A DNA stretch of 64,000 nt, from contig JAUIFE010000032.1 of the NCBI GenBank assembly GCA_030429565.1, positions 37,608 to 101,607 of the forward strand, in the 5' to 3' direction. Source of the DNA: Holophagae bacterium (GTDB taxonomy: Bacteria > Acidobacteriota > Holophagae > Acanthopleuribacterales > Acanthopleuribacteraceae). Below are positions 19,750 to 28,975 of the stretch, one piece after another (positions within the stretch are counted from its first letter, which is position 1; each line of letters begins with the position of its first letter). The notes below the pieces were generated by a model. It made no database searches. It was not told the DNA's origin and saw only the letters and a program-made list of their open reading frames with translations. A program made the position numbers and the translations under genes.

Positions 19750-19780
19750 TTGGCGCCGGCACCCATTTATAGGTTAGAAT
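19750..19780 (+). promoter_or_regulatory. Possible promoter for pyrH-frr
   Basis: TAGAAT (19775-19780) is a good -10 box; the best -35 (TTGGCG, 19750-19755) has a long 19-bp spacer, so the call is tentative. Confidence 0.3.
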
Positions 19781-19809
19781 ACGGCAACCCGTCCCGAGGA
19801 GGAAACGCA

Positions 19810-20526
19810 TTGTCCGAACCCAAATACAAACGTATTTTGTTAAAGCTTTCGGGTGAAGCCCTAATGGGCCCGCGTGATTTTGGTGTGGATCCCGCCACCG
19901 TCGCTGCGATTGCCGAAGAAATTCGCGAGGTTCATCGCATGGGGATTCAGGTTGCCGTGGTTGTCGGGGGCGGCAACATTTTTCGCGGCGTCTCCAACGC
20001 GGCCGCCGGTATGGTGCGCGCCACCGCCGATTACATGGGCATGTTGGCGACCGTCATGAACAGCTTGTCGCTGCAGGACGCCTTTGAGAAACACGACATT
20101 CCCACCCGCGTCATGAGTGCGTTTGACATGCGCCAAATTGCCGAGACCTATACGCGCCCACGCGCGATGCACCACCTTAAGTCCGGGCGGATTGTGATTT
20201 TTGCGGCCGGCACCGGTAACCCCTTTTTTACGACTGATACCGCCGCCGCACTACGGGCCGTGGAAGTCGGTGCCGAAATCATTATGAAGGCGACCAAAGT
20301 TGACGGGATTTACACGGAAGACCCTGTGAAAAATCCCAATGCGAAGAAGATCGAGCGTACCAATCACATGACTGTTCTCGAGAAACAGCTCAAGGTGATG
20401 GATGCGACCGCCATTTCCCTCTGTATGGACAATCGTATGCCTATTTTGGTGTTCGAAATGACCAAACCTGGCAACATTGTCAAAGCGGTATGTGGTGAAG
20501 AAATCGGAACCCTAGTGGAGGAATGA
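19810..20526 (+). CDS. pyrH: UMP kinase
   Basis: 238 residues (usual 235-245), the amino-acid-kinase-fold enzyme that makes UDP from UMP. Motifs: KRILLKLSGEALMG at the N-terminus, VVVGGGNIFRG, MGMLATVMN, TGNPFFTTDTAAALRA and DGIYTEDP. The TTG start at 19810 follows GAGGAGG by 7 nt and gives the expected N-terminus; no ATG is well placed. It overlaps frr by one base (TGATG), the classic pyrH-frr pair. Confidence 0.96.
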   Translation: MSEPKYKRILLKLSGEALMGPRDFGVDPATVAAIAEEIREVHRMGIQVAVVVGGGNIFRGVSNAAAGMVRATADYMGMLATVMNSLSLQDAFEKHDIPTRVMSAFDMRQIAETYTRPRAMHHLKSGRIVIFAAGTGNPFFTTDTAAALRAVEVGAEIIMKATKVDGIYTEDPVKNPNAKKIERTNHMTVLEKQLKVMDATAISLCMDNRMPILVFEMTKPGNIVKAVCGEEIGTLVEE

Positions 20527-21083
20527 TGTTAGACGAACATTACAAAGATGCGAAAACTCGTATGAGTCAGGCTGTTAAAAAGTTTGCCGGTGAATTGTCC
20601 AAAGTACGTACCGGTCGGGCCTCCTTAGCCGTTTTTGACGGTGTTAAAGTCGACTATTACGGTTCGCCGACGCCCATCAATCAGGTGGCCGCCCTTGCCA
20701 ACCCGGAACCGAGTCTGATCACCATTCAACCTTGGGAACCCAATATGTTGGGTCCGATTGAAAAAGCGATTCTCGGCGCCAACTTGGGCCTGACCCCAAA
20801 CAACGACGGAGCCCTGATCCGAATCAGCGTGCCGCCGCTCACCGAAGAGCGTCGTAAGGAATACGTCAAGCAGGTTCACAAAATTGCTGAAACCGCCAAA
20901 ACCGCTGTGCGCAATATCCGTCGTGATGTGAACGATGATCTCAAGCGCTTGGAAAAAGACAAAGAGCTGTCCCAGGACGATATGCACCGCGGTTTGGACG
21001 AAATCCAGAAAATCACCGACGGCAAAATCGGTGACATTGACCAAATGTCAAAGAGCAAGGAAGAAGAAATCCTCGCGGTTTAA
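20526..21083 (+). CDS. frr: Ribosome recycling factor
   Basis: 185 residues, exactly the usual length. It opens with YKDAKTRMSQAVKKFAGELSKVRTGRAS and has the family segments DYYGSPTPINQVA, RISVPPLTEERRKEYVKQ and VRNIRRDVNDDLKRLEKDKELSQDD. It splits post-termination ribosomes together with EF-G. Of two adjacent ATGs (20523 and 20526) the second has the better distance to GGAGG (20517-20521). A stem-loop follows at 21122. Confidence 0.96.
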   Translation: MLDEHYKDAKTRMSQAVKKFAGELSKVRTGRASLAVFDGVKVDYYGSPTPINQVAALANPEPSLITIQPWEPNMLGPIEKAILGANLGLTPNNDGALIRISVPPLTEERRKEYVKQVHKIAETAKTAVRNIRRDVNDDLKRLEKDKELSQDDMHRGLDEIQKITDGKIGDIDQMSKSKEEEILAV

Positions 21084-21121
21084 GCTTTTTTGTTGATGAG
21101 GGCGCTTTTTGCGTCGCGTCG

Positions 21122-21139
21122 GGCCGGTTTTTGCCGGCC
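21122..21139 (+). terminator. Probable terminator after frr
   Basis: GGCCGG-TTTTTG-CCGGCC stem-loop followed by TGTTCTCTTTGG; the T-tract is imperfect. Confidence 0.5.
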
Positions 21140-21196
21140 TGTTCTCTTTGGTGGGGATTTTACTTGTCCCGCCGGGGCCGTCTTGCGCACGCTCCT

Positions 21197-21225
21197 TTAT
21201 TATTCTTCCGCGATGGTGTTACTAT
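21197..21225 (+). promoter_or_regulatory. Possible promoter for the Ser/Thr kinase gene
   Basis: TTATTA (21197-21202), a 17-bp spacer and TACTAT (21220-21225). Confidence 0.3.
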
Positions 21226-21401
21226 AACCACCAATCTTTTGACCACCCGACAGGAACTTAACCGCGTTTTTTTATCACGCTTGTGCGCGCGGTGGCTGTT
21301 TCGGTTTTCTGCAAGCGCCGTCTTGGCGGTGCGGTTGGTTGCGATTATGGGTTCGTCGCCTGGCTTGCAGCGATGAAACTCACGGCGTGGAGAGCCCCAG
21401 C

Positions 21402-23906
21402 ATGAACGATGAATTTGTGCCGCTACAGCCTGGCGAAATGGTCGACCAATACGAGATTTGGAAATTTCTCGGCAAGGGCGCCATGGGGCGCGTTTATCAG
21501 GCTTTTGACAAGCAGCTCAACCGCTGGGTCGCCATCAAAATTCTTCACCACGCCGGCGATCCCGAACGCGCCCAAAAAATGATGGTTGAGGCTCGCAACC
21601 AGGCGACCGTTGACCATGAACACATTTGCAAGGTGTATGAAACGGGTTCTCTGCGTGGTTTTCCCTACGTCGTCATGCAGTACATTGAGGGCATTACCCT
21701 TGATCGCGCTGTGCGTTTAATGTCTTTGCGCGAGAAGGTTCTGGCGATTCAAAAAATCGCCGAGGGTTTGCACAAAGCTCACGAGTGCGGTTTGATTCAC
21801 CGTGACATTAAACCGCAAAACATCATGATGGAGCGTGGCAACGTTGCCCATGTTTACCTGATGGATTTTGGCGTGGCCAAACAAAAGACCGCGCCCAGCA
21901 ACACGATTGAAGGTGAGGTCAAAGGGTCGCCCGCTTACATGTCGCCCGAGCAGGCCGAGGGCCGTGTCGATCTCGATCATCGTTCCGATATTTACAACCT
22001 CGGCGCCACGCTCTATTTTCTTCTGGTCGGTCGGGCCCCGTTTAGCGGTGAAAACACGGTCGAGGTACTTCTGGATGTGATGGAGAAGGAGCCTGAGCCG
22101 ATCGGCCGAGTTCAGCCGGATCTACCGCAGGATTTGCAAAACATCACCATGAAATGTATTCAGAAAGATCCGCTGGAACGTTACCAGAATGCGTTGGCGC
22201 TCGCTTCCGATTTGGGCCGCTTTCTGGCCAATGAGCCGGTGACCGCGACCCCGGCTACGCCGGTCTACCTGCTTTTTAAGTTCATTCAAAAAAACCGCTA
22301 TCCCGTGTTGGCCACTTTTTTGGTGTTGCTGTCATTGGTTGCTGGTTTGTTGGGGACCACCGCCGCGATGTTGCGGGCCTATCGGGCCGCCGACGACGCC
22401 GCCGCATCCCGTCAGGTTGCGTCGCTAGAATCGAAGAAGGCCGTTACCATCTTGAACTTTGTTGAGGATTTGGTCGTGGATTTTGAGGCCTCGACCTTGT
22501 GGGAAAGCTCCCAGCCGTTGTCGGTGGCGATTCCTTTGGAGCCGCGTGAAATTGTCGAGCGCATTGAAATCGAATTTGCCTATCAGCCTCGCATCCAGGC
22601 TGCCGTCGCTGTTTTAGTCGGGAAAAAGTTACTCAATGAGAGCCGCACCGACGATGCCGTTTACCTGCTTGATTATGGATGTGTTTTGTTGGAACGCAAC
22701 TATGGACCGATGCATCCGCGCACGTTGCGTACGCGATTGGAGCTATGCGTGGCCTTGGTCCGCAATCGCAAGGGTGAACAAGCCGTGGAGCAAGCCGATC
22801 TGTTGCTGAAACACGGGCGAATCGTGTTTGGTGAAGATCATCCGATGACCATGGCGATCCGTGAGTTGTGGTTGTATCTGCAGATTAGCGATGCGCCTGA
22901 AGGCGAAGCCGGCGCACCCTATGCTGCTTACCGCCGCTTGGTGGAACGCGAGCTCTTGTTGCCCGCCAATTTTCGTTGGCGTTTCCTTAACCAAGAACGT
23001 CTTGCCGTGTATCAAGCCGTCACCGCCCAGGGGTCGCCCTCGTCGCACATTCGCCGCGAGTTCGTGCTCAACCATTTGGCGTTGCGCATTACCGCTGGTG
23101 ATTATCGTGACGTGCTGCGCGAATTGCGAGCGGTGAGTGGTTTGCCTGTTGAAGTGGGGACTCAATTGCCGGCGCATGAATTGTCCCTTTATCTATGGGA
23201 GGGGACCATTCGCGCGCGATTGGGTCAGTTCCCACAGGCTTTGTCTTTGTTTGATAAGATTCGTGCCGCCGGGCAAGATCACGACGTCGAGGCGGGCATC
23301 CTCGCTTACCGGGCGCTGAACGAAATGGTCAACAGTTGGATCTGGGTCGGCGATTACCAAGCGGCGTTGGCGCTCATTGAAGATCAGGCGTTAAGCATGC
23401 CTACTTCGTCCGAGTTCGCCTTTGAGCATTTTTGGGCCGGAGTTTTGCGTGGCAAAATCGCACTCGCCCAAAACAAGCCGGACGAGGCGTCGATTTGGTT
23501 AGAACGCAGTCGGTCGGCGGTGCGCCAGTTTGGCGGCGGTTTTCAGTTGCGCGCCTTGGAGCTCGAAGCATTGTGGGCCGAGTGGTTGCGCACTCAATTT
23601 CGCTATGAGGAAGCCGCGGTGGTCGCTGGTTATGCCTATCGGGCTGCGACCTTCTATTTTGAGCCGGAGAATCGGCTGTGCTTGCGCTTGCAATTATTGC
23701 GCGGGCGTCTGTATATGGATCAGAAGCTCATGCTTGGCGCAGAGCCCTTGCTTATTTCTTGTTACGAGACCTTCGCGCGTCAGTTTGGCAACGAGCATCC
23801 AGCCACACGTGAGGCGATTCAGACCATTTTATCGCTGTACCAAGAAACGCAAAACACCACCAAACGCGAGGTTTTTCAACAGCGTCTCACCGCCGAGGCG
23901 CTTTAA
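21402..23906 (+). CDS. Membrane Ser/Thr protein kinase with C-terminal TPR region
   Basis: 834 residues. An N-terminal Hanks-type kinase domain (about 17-280) has all key residues: glycine loop FLGKGAMGRVYQAF, VAIKILH lysine, catalytic HRDIKPQNIMM, DFGVAK and the activation-loop end GSPAYMSPEQAEGR. One membrane helix (about 298-322, VLATFLVLLSLVAGLLG) separates it from a roughly 500-residue C-terminal part of helical repeats of TPR type. In this arrangement the TPR part lies outside the inner membrane and probably senses a ligand or partner. Such kinases are abundant in acidobacteria and myxobacteria. Substrates are not evident. A cognate-type PP2C phosphatase is encoded at 32155. Confidence 0.93.
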   Translation: MNDEFVPLQPGEMVDQYEIWKFLGKGAMGRVYQAFDKQLNRWVAIKILHHAGDPERAQKMMVEARNQATVDHEHICKVYETGSLRGFPYVVMQYIEGITLDRAVRLMSLREKVLAIQKIAEGLHKAHECGLIHRDIKPQNIMMERGNVAHVYLMDFGVAKQKTAPSNTIEGEVKGSPAYMSPEQAEGRVDLDHRSDIYNLGATLYFLLVGRAPFSGENTVEVLLDVMEKEPEPIGRVQPDLPQDLQNITMKCIQKDPLERYQNALALASDLGRFLANEPVTATPATPVYLLFKFIQKNRYPVLATFLVLLSLVAGLLGTTAAMLRAYRAADDAAASRQVASLESKKAVTILNFVEDLVVDFEASTLWESSQPLSVAIPLEPREIVERIEIEFAYQPRIQAAVAVLVGKKLLNESRTDDAVYLLDYGCVLLERNYGPMHPRTLRTRLELCVALVRNRKGEQAVEQADLLLKHGRIVFGEDHPMTMAIRELWLYLQISDAPEGEAGAPYAAYRRLVERELLLPANFRWRFLNQERLAVYQAVTAQGSPSSHIRREFVLNHLALRITAGDYRDVLRELRAVSGLPVEVGTQLPAHELSLYLWEGTIRARLGQFPQALSLFDKIRAAGQDHDVEAGILAYRALNEMVNSWIWVGDYQAALALIEDQALSMPTSSEFAFEHFWAGVLRGKIALAQNKPDEASIWLERSRSAVRQFGGGFQLRALELEALWAEWLRTQFRYEEAAVVAGYAYRAATFYFEPENRLCLRLQLLRGRLYMDQKLMLGAEPLLISCYETFARQFGNEHPATREAIQTILSLYQETQNTTKREVFQQRLTAEAL

Positions 23907-23911
23907 ACGGC

Positions 23912-24358
23912 CTAATCGCGTTTGGGTCGGATGGCGGCGCGACCCCACCGTGCACTTTTATCTTCTTCCCAAATGCACACGGCAATTTCGCATATGCGCA
24001 GTGCGTGAAAGCGGGGATCCTGGTTAAAGACCGGCTGTAGCCGCCATAGGAAGTAGTGGGCGAGGGTGTCGCAGGTTGGGAAGTTTTTGGTGGCTGCCAC
24101 CAGCGGGTTGTCGCTGACAAACTGGGGGCATTCGTGCAAGTTACAGTCGTCAAGCTCCTTGACATAAGGGTCAAAGAACTTGGCCAGGTCCAGCATGTCG
24201 TAGACCATGCCTGTTTCGCGATCCAGAGGGCCGGATACGCTAAATTCAACTTCCCATAAGTGGCCGTGGAGTTCTGGGCGCGAAGGAAGTGCGTGGGAAG
24301 CGCGGAAGTGTTTTTGCACGCTCACTACGATTTCGTATTCTTTATCATCGACGAACAT
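23912..24358 (-). CDS. 6-pyruvoyl-tetrahydropterin synthase / QueD family protein lacking the usual catalytic Cys
   Basis: 148 residues, T-fold. The zinc-binding histidines are present (HFRASHAL and ELHGHLW), as are the central DMLDLAKFFDPYVKELDDCNLHE and late ICEIAVCIWEE segments. QueD and PTPS have Cys four residues before the HGH motif; here that residue is Arg, with Glu two before HGH. This resembles variants in which the Cys is replaced, such as the PTPS-III type that can feed folate synthesis, but which subfamily it belongs to is not decidable by eye. So it may act in queuosine, folate or another pterin route. It lies 6 nt downstream of the ygfZ gene on the same strand, so they are probably cotranscribed. 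Confidence 0.8.
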   Translation of the reverse strand: MFVDDKEYEIVVSVQKHFRASHALPSRPELHGHLWEVEFSVSGPLDRETGMVYDMLDLAKFFDPYVKELDDCNLHECPQFVSDNPLVAATKNFPTCDTLAHYFLWRLQPVFNQDPRFHALRICEIAVCIWEEDKSARWGRAAIRPKRD

Positions 24359-24364
24359 GGTGGT

Positions 24365-25345
24365 TTAAACCTTGTGGGTCACTGTTTGGGTGACGCGAAA
24401 TGATGTACCGGCCGCGTCTTGAAGGACGGCGGCTTGGGTCGCCGGCTGGTACTTAACCAAAGCTAAACCAATTAGATGGTTATCCTCGGGGTGTCGTGCC
24501 AGCGACGTCAAAGTTGCGACCTGTTTGTCATTCGATAAAAGCGGACGCGGCAGTTGGCCGATTTCGCGGTCGTCCTCGGCCTGTACCAAACAAAGTAATT
24601 GGGGCGGGTGACCGCGATCATGCGTTTTGGCGACGGTTTCCTGACCGATGTAGCAGCCTTTGTCAAAAGCAATCCCGCCGATACCGCAGGTTAACGGGTT
24701 CTGGCCAGGTTGCATCTCGACGCCGAACCAGGCGATCAGTGCGGCGATCCGCGCGGCATTTAATGCGTTGTAACCGATGGGTATCAAACCCATGTCGATC
24801 AGCGCCGTGATCGCGTCGCCGGCTTCTTCTTTGCGGCAGAGAACGTCCCAGCCACCGAAGCCACAGCGGTCGTGGTTGATGAAATGCCAGTGAGGGTAGA
24901 TTTTAGCTAGTGCCTCGTGGTGAATGGCGGCTTCGCAACCTTGCAGGGAAAAAAAGTAAAAATCGTTCAACGGGGCTAAGGTTACGTCTTCCATGATGAT
25001 GTAACGGCCCAGGATCGCCTGAATGTTGTCGCGCTGTTCGAATGGGCATTCAATGACCAAGTGCTTGTCTTCGAGGTGATATAAGTTGAGTTTAGCGAGT
25101 ATTTTGCCCGCTGAATCCAGCATGAGTGAGGGTTTGGCCGTGCCCACCGGCATGGCGTGCAAGTTCTGCGTGACCATGCCTTGCAAAAATGACAACGCGT
25201 CGCCGCCCCGCAGGGAGAGCAGGCGGTCTTGGGTCAAATCGACGAGGCCGCAACGCTGTTTAAGTGCGTCGTATTCGGCGGCGCCGTAATTCTCTGAGAG
25301 CTGATAATCGCCTTGGTGGTCCAAGGCGCCTGGCTGTTGGTTCAT
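24365..25345 (-). CDS. ygfZ: YgfZ/GcvT-domain folate-binding protein
   Basis: 326 residues. The signature KGCYIGQE of the YgfZ family is intact (its Cys is needed for function in E. coli), and the N-terminal GcvT-like part (LVDLTQDRLLSLRGGDALSFLQGMVTQNL) matches. YgfZ uses tetrahydrofolate and helps build or repair iron-sulfur enzymes such as MiaB. The start is uncertain: ATG at 25345 is chosen, but a TTG six codons upstream (25363) is possible; neither has a strong ribosome site. It forms a likely pair with the downstream pterin-fold enzyme. Confidence 0.85.
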   Translation of the reverse strand: MNQQPGALDHQGDYQLSENYGAAEYDALKQRCGLVDLTQDRLLSLRGGDALSFLQGMVTQNLHAMPVGTAKPSLMLDSAGKILAKLNLYHLEDKHLVIECPFEQRDNIQAILGRYIIMEDVTLAPLNDFYFFSLQGCEAAIHHEALAKIYPHWHFINHDRCGFGGWDVLCRKEEAGDAITALIDMGLIPIGYNALNAARIAALIAWFGVEMQPGQNPLTCGIGGIAFDKGCYIGQETVAKTHDRGHPPQLLCLVQAEDDREIGQLPRPLLSNDKQVATLTSLARHPEDNHLIGLALVKYQPATQAAVLQDAAGTSFRVTQTVTHKV

Positions 25346-25424
25346 AAATGAAACTCTGTGCAACGGGAATCAAGGACCGCTCGCGGTAAGTAAAATTTCG
25401 GTTGGGATGGTCCCAACCGAAACT

Positions 25425-25997
25425 TTAGGTTGAATATACACAATGATCTAACCAAGCGCGATGAAAACGCGTCTCGTCGGTTAGCTCTGGGTGATAGGTG
25501 ATCGCCGTTACATTGCGATACTGGACGCCCGTTATTTGTTCACCCAGGCGCGTCAGAACCTGGGTTTCCGGGCCCACTTGGGTGAAGCGGGGTGCTCGAA
25601 TGAACAAAGCGTGGTACTCGTCCAGCGACCATGCCGGGCACGATTGATTTTCGGTAAAGCTGTCAACCTGAGAGCCGTAGGCGTTGCGTTCAATCGTTGC
25701 CGGAACCCAACCCAAACTCTCTTGTTCGGGATGGATGACCCGTTCGCTGACCAGGATCGCGCCGGCGCAGGTGCCCAGAACAGGACGGCCCGCCGCCACG
25801 AATTGATCCAGCGCCGATTTCAAATCGAACGCTTTTATCAACTTCAGCATGGTTGTCGATTCGCCGCCCGGCAGAATCAAGCCGTCACAGTCGGCGAGTT
25901 GGTCGGCTCGGCGTACTTCCCTACCGGTGACGCCGAGCTTCTCCAGGGTTTTGAGGTGGGCGGCAAAACCGCCCTGAATCGCAAAAACACCGATCAT
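25425..25997 (-). CDS. pdxT: Pyridoxal 5'-phosphate synthase glutaminase subunit
   Basis: 190 residues (family 185-200). Class I glutaminase fold with the nucleophile in GTCAGAILV, LPGGEST and the His-Glu pair in YHPELT. It releases ammonia from glutamine and passes it to PdxS. The start at 25997 gives MIGVFAIQGGFAAH, the classic N-terminus. It follows pdxS by 7 nt, the conserved pdxS-pdxT order, so translation is probably coupled. Confidence 0.95.
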   Translation of the reverse strand: MIGVFAIQGGFAAHLKTLEKLGVTGREVRRADQLADCDGLILPGGESTTMLKLIKAFDLKSALDQFVAAGRPVLGTCAGAILVSERVIHPEQESLGWVPATIERNAYGSQVDSFTENQSCPAWSLDEYHALFIRAPRFTQVGPETQVLTRLGEQITGVQYRNVTAITYHPELTDETRFHRAWLDHCVYST

Positions 25998-26004
25998 CGA
26001 GTGC

Positions 26005-26889
26005 TTACCAACCTCGACCGGCCAGCAATTCACCTTGCGGGATGTCGCTGATGTTGATGCCGACCATGGCTTCACCCAGGTTTTTGGATACTTCAGCCAA
26101 AACGGCGGGATCCTGGAAGTGTGTGGTTGCCTTGACAATGGCCGTGGCCCGTTTCAGCGGATCGCCGGATTTGAAAATGCCGGAGCCGACAAAAACGGAT
26201 TCGGCACCCAGTTGCATCATTAACGCAGCGTCGGCCGGTGTAGCAATGCCGCCTGCGGCAAAGTTGGGGACCGGCAATTTGCCGTGTTCGGCTACGTAGC
26301 GAACCAAAGTAAAGGGGGCACCCATGTGTTTGGCAGCGCTCATCAAGGAAGCCTGGTCCATGGCCTGCAATTCGGCGATGCCTTTGCGAATGCTACGCAT
26401 GTGACGAACTGCTTCGACGACGTTGCCGGTGCCGGCTTCGCCTTTGGTGCGCATCAGGGCCGCACCTTCACCGATACGACGCAGTGCTTCTGCAAGGTTT
26501 GTGGCGCCACACACGAACGGTGATTTGAAATCGTGTTTCCAGATGTGGTTGCTTTCGTCGGCGGGTGTCAATACTTCGCTTTCGTCAATAAAGTCGACGC
26601 CGAGCGATTCCAAAATTTGCGCTTCAACAAAATGGCCGATCCGGCATTTTGCCATGACCGGGATGCTGACGGATTCCTTAATAGAAGCCACCAGTTCCGG
26701 TGGGGACATGCGGGCGACGCCGCCTTGTGCGCGAATGTCGGCGGGTACGCGTTCCAATGCCATGACGGCAACGGCGCCGGCGTCTTCCGCAATACGTGCT
26801 TGATCCGGCGTGACGACGTCCATGATCACGCCGCCTTTGAGCATTTCAGCCAGTCCGGTTTTTAGCTCAATTGTTCCAACTTCTTTCAA
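26005..26889 (-). CDS. pdxS: Pyridoxal 5'-phosphate synthase lyase subunit
   Basis: 294 residues (family about 293). It makes PLP from ribose 5-phosphate, glyceraldehyde 3-phosphate and ammonia in a 12+12 complex with PdxT. Motifs: KTGLAEMLKGGVIMDVV, ALERVPADIRAQGGVARM, MAKCRIGHFVEAQIL, NFAAGGIATPADAALMMQLG and GSGIFKSGDP. The TTG at 26889 is preferred since GGGAGG is 6 nt upstream and the resulting start matches the family; the frame is open to 26955 without further similarity. The DXP-independent vitamin B6 route is therefore present in this organism. Confidence 0.96.
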   Translation of the reverse strand: MKEVGTIELKTGLAEMLKGGVIMDVVTPDQARIAEDAGAVAVMALERVPADIRAQGGVARMSPPELVASIKESVSIPVMAKCRIGHFVEAQILESLGVDFIDESEVLTPADESNHIWKHDFKSPFVCGATNLAEALRRIGEGAALMRTKGEAGTGNVVEAVRHMRSIRKGIAELQAMDQASLMSAAKHMGAPFTLVRYVAEHGKLPVPNFAAGGIATPADAALMMQLGAESVFVGSGIFKSGDPLKRATAIVKATTHFQDPAVLAEVSKNLGEAMVGINISDIPQGELLAGRGW

Positions 26890-27565
26890 TCCTTGCCTCC
26901 CAATTAGTGGTTGCGTGAGCCTCTGTCTGCTCGTCCCCGAAGCGATTTCTTCCAAAATAATTAAGTCACAATTGAATCGGTTCGCATGCAGTGATTGCGA
27001 AAGGTTTCGGTGTTGCTTCGAGGGTGCTGCAGAACCACCTCATTTTCGGAGCATGATTATCGCTCTAAACCTATTGCAATGCAACTTGTCAGCTAGGGAG
27101 CGCCCAAGTCGACCGCATTAATGGGATGCTGTGCCCGTGTTGGGTGCGCCTGTTGTCCCCGTTTCTCCTCGGCTTGCCGTTTGCCCTCACACTGAATTGA
27201 GAAATGTTAGCCCGCGCGGTGATCGCCTTGTCTGGCGCGCCCTACGCCGGTTCTTGGGGGGGCATGGCGGTGTGAGGCGGCCGCGATCCACCGCCCTGGG
27301 TTGTTCTGGACGAAGTTCGGCTTTGTGCGAACATTGGCCGTCACTCGCGTTAGGTTTTACTTTTTTCTGTAGGCAATTGGTGTATCATGATCATCTTTGT
27401 GGCCACAGTTGCGCCGACTTTTTGGCGAACACCACAACTTAATTGCCTGCGATGCGAACCCCGATCACTTTTTTGACCGTCGTCTCATTCGCGAAGACGT
27501 GAGGTTCCAGGGTTCATTTAGAGTCGTAGCTGAACAAGAACTGTGAAGCTTGAGGAATCCCTGCA
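26890..27565. other. Divergent intergenic region
   Basis: About 675 bases between pdxS and the TPR membrane gene. A promoter for pdxS lies near 27056-27084 on the minus strand. The open frames on the plus strand (26810-27121, 27131-27442) show no protein character. No RNA family recognised. Confidence 0.45.
27056..27084 (-). promoter_or_regulatory. Putative promoter for pdxS-pdxT
   Basis: On the minus strand TTGCAT (27084-27079), a 17-bp spacer and GATAAT (27061-27056). The leader to the TTG start would be about 160 nt. Confidence 0.5.
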
Positions 27566-28324
27566 ATGACCAAACGCAAAGACGAACGCAAAGAACTGCT
27601 GAAAACAGATGAATTCAAAGCCGCTCTGGAAAGCGGTATTTCCCAGACCAAAGAATCACCGCGTGTGGTGATCGGTGGCACGATTGCCGCTTTCGCTGTT
27701 TTGGGTCTGGTTTTCTTTTTTATGTCCTATCGCCAACAGGCGGCCAATGCTGCAGCCGGCGAGGTTTATCAAATCGAAGCGCCTTTAAATGCGCAGCTTG
27801 ACGACGAACGCGACAAGTTCGATTTTTCCAGTGGTGCCCAAAAGTTTGAGCAAGCGCTGGTTGAAGCCGACAAAAAGATCCCTAGCTTGAGCGGTGTTGC
27901 TTTGCAACAGGCCTTGTTGTTGAAAGCCAATTGTTTGGTGGCGCTTGGCCGTCAAAATGAAGTGGTTGATATCTATCAAAAAGTTCTCAAAGGCGATAGT
28001 CGTTATCACGTTTTTGCCAACAAAGGTTTGGCTGACTACTACTTTGCCAACAAAGAGTACGATCAAGCACTTTCTTACTACGAAAAGTTGGCTAAAGCCG
28101 GTTCTGCTTTTCCGAAACTGGAAGATTTCGTTAATTACCATCGCGCGCGCTGCTTGCAAGCCAAAAACGATTTGACCCAAGCGCGTAGCCTCGCCAATGC
28201 CGTGATTGACCGGTATAAAGACAAAGAAGTGGCCGAACGTCCGCCGATCTACCGCAAGGTGGAAACTTTGTTGAACGAGCTTGATGAAGCGGCACCTGCT
28301 TCCGACGCTGGTGCCGGCGCATAA
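27566..28324 (+). CDS. TPR-repeat membrane protein (YfgM-like)
   Basis: 252 residues. A basic N-terminus, one membrane helix (about 35-55, VVIGGTIAAFAVLGLVFFF) and then TPR-like helical pairs (ALVEADKKIPSLSGVALQQALLLKANCLVALGRQNEVVDIYQKVL, ADYYFANKEYDQALSYYEKLAKAG). The layout is that of YfgM, a periplasmic-facing ancillary factor of the Sec translocon, but the resemblance is mainly architectural. GAGGAATC precedes the ATG. It ends at a clear terminator, so it is probably a single-gene unit. Confidence 0.8.
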   Translation: MTKRKDERKELLKTDEFKAALESGISQTKESPRVVIGGTIAAFAVLGLVFFFMSYRQQAANAAAGEVYQIEAPLNAQLDDERDKFDFSSGAQKFEQALVEADKKIPSLSGVALQQALLLKANCLVALGRQNEVVDIYQKVLKGDSRYHVFANKGLADYYFANKEYDQALSYYEKLAKAGSAFPKLEDFVNYHRARCLQAKNDLTQARSLANAVIDRYKDKEVAERPPIYRKVETLLNELDEAAPASDAGAGA

Positions 28325-28364
28325 GCGCTGCTGTTAACGAGAGAATCGCAACGAATAAGACCTG

Positions 28365-28392
28365 AAAACAGCCGGTGATCCCGGCTGTTTTT
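28365..28392. terminator. Bidirectional terminator
   Basis: An 11-bp stem (AAAACAGCCGG with its complement) and 5-nt loop between converging genes, with an A-run before and a T-run after. Confidence 0.9.
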
Positions 28393-28410
28393 CGTTTCCG
28401 ACCTCGTTTG

Positions 28411-28905
28411 TTAGTTGCCGTTTTCCAGGGTGCGGCTGATCCAGCCCGCCACTTGTTGGGCCGCTGCCTTGGCTGCGCTTCCGTTGTTAAACGGGGTTCG
28501 GTTTTTGTTCAAAAAGCCTTCCAGGCCCAAGCGCGGTTCATTTAGACGGAATTGACGGCCGAAATGCGCGCGTTCCAGGGCGAAGTCGGTCGCTGATGTT
28601 CTGCGATCGTTTAGGTCGGCCCAGTAGCAGATTAGGCGGTCGGGAAGTCTTGCGCTGATTCGATCCGCTGCAAGATTTTCGAAAAAGCGCAACGCATCAA
28701 TGAAACCGCTCGCCTCGCCTCGCAGGAGAAGTGGGTGTCCCGTGTCGGTTTTTAACGAAAGCAGGCAGGCCAATTTTTGTTCGCAAGATGAGAGTTGGGC
28801 CGCGTCGGTGACCAAGAGCCAGCCGTAGGGCAGGCGCTCGGGATCCGGTCGACCAAAGCGCGTTTGGCATGTTTGAAAATCGAAAAAGCAGTGGGTCTCG
28901 TTCAT
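28411..28905 (-). CDS. Hypothetical protein
   Basis: 164 residues, no signal peptide or membrane helix, no family recognised. Composition is that of a soluble globular protein with several Cys and aromatic residues (MNETHCFFDF at the start). A ribosome site (AGAAGG) lies 8 nt before the ATG, and a shared terminator follows the stop, which support a real gene. It stands alone between converging and diverging neighbours. Confidence 0.6.
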   Translation of the reverse strand: MNETHCFFDFQTCQTRFGRPDPERLPYGWLLVTDAAQLSSCEQKLACLLSLKTDTGHPLLLRGEASGFIDALRFFENLAADRISARLPDRLICYWADLNDRRTSATDFALERAHFGRQFRLNEPRLGLEGFLNKNRTPFNNGSAAKAAAQQVAGWISRTLENGN

Positions 28906-28975
28906 GGGGACGCCTTCTTGAACCGAACTCTTGAGGTGGTTCGGCAGAAATATCGAGACGGATAGCGGGTCACAA

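Larger units (their letters stand above)
21084..21401. other. Intergenic region between frr and the Ser/Thr kinase gene
   Basis: About 320 bases. It holds the frr terminator hairpin (21122-21139) and a promoter candidate (21197-21225) with a leader of about 170 nt. Nothing else recognised. Confidence 0.45.

Noticed and set aside
26810..27442. Two short plus-strand frames in the pdxS/TPR gap
   Set aside because: One starts inside pdxS; neither has a start signal or recognisable protein, and they cover the pdxS promoter.
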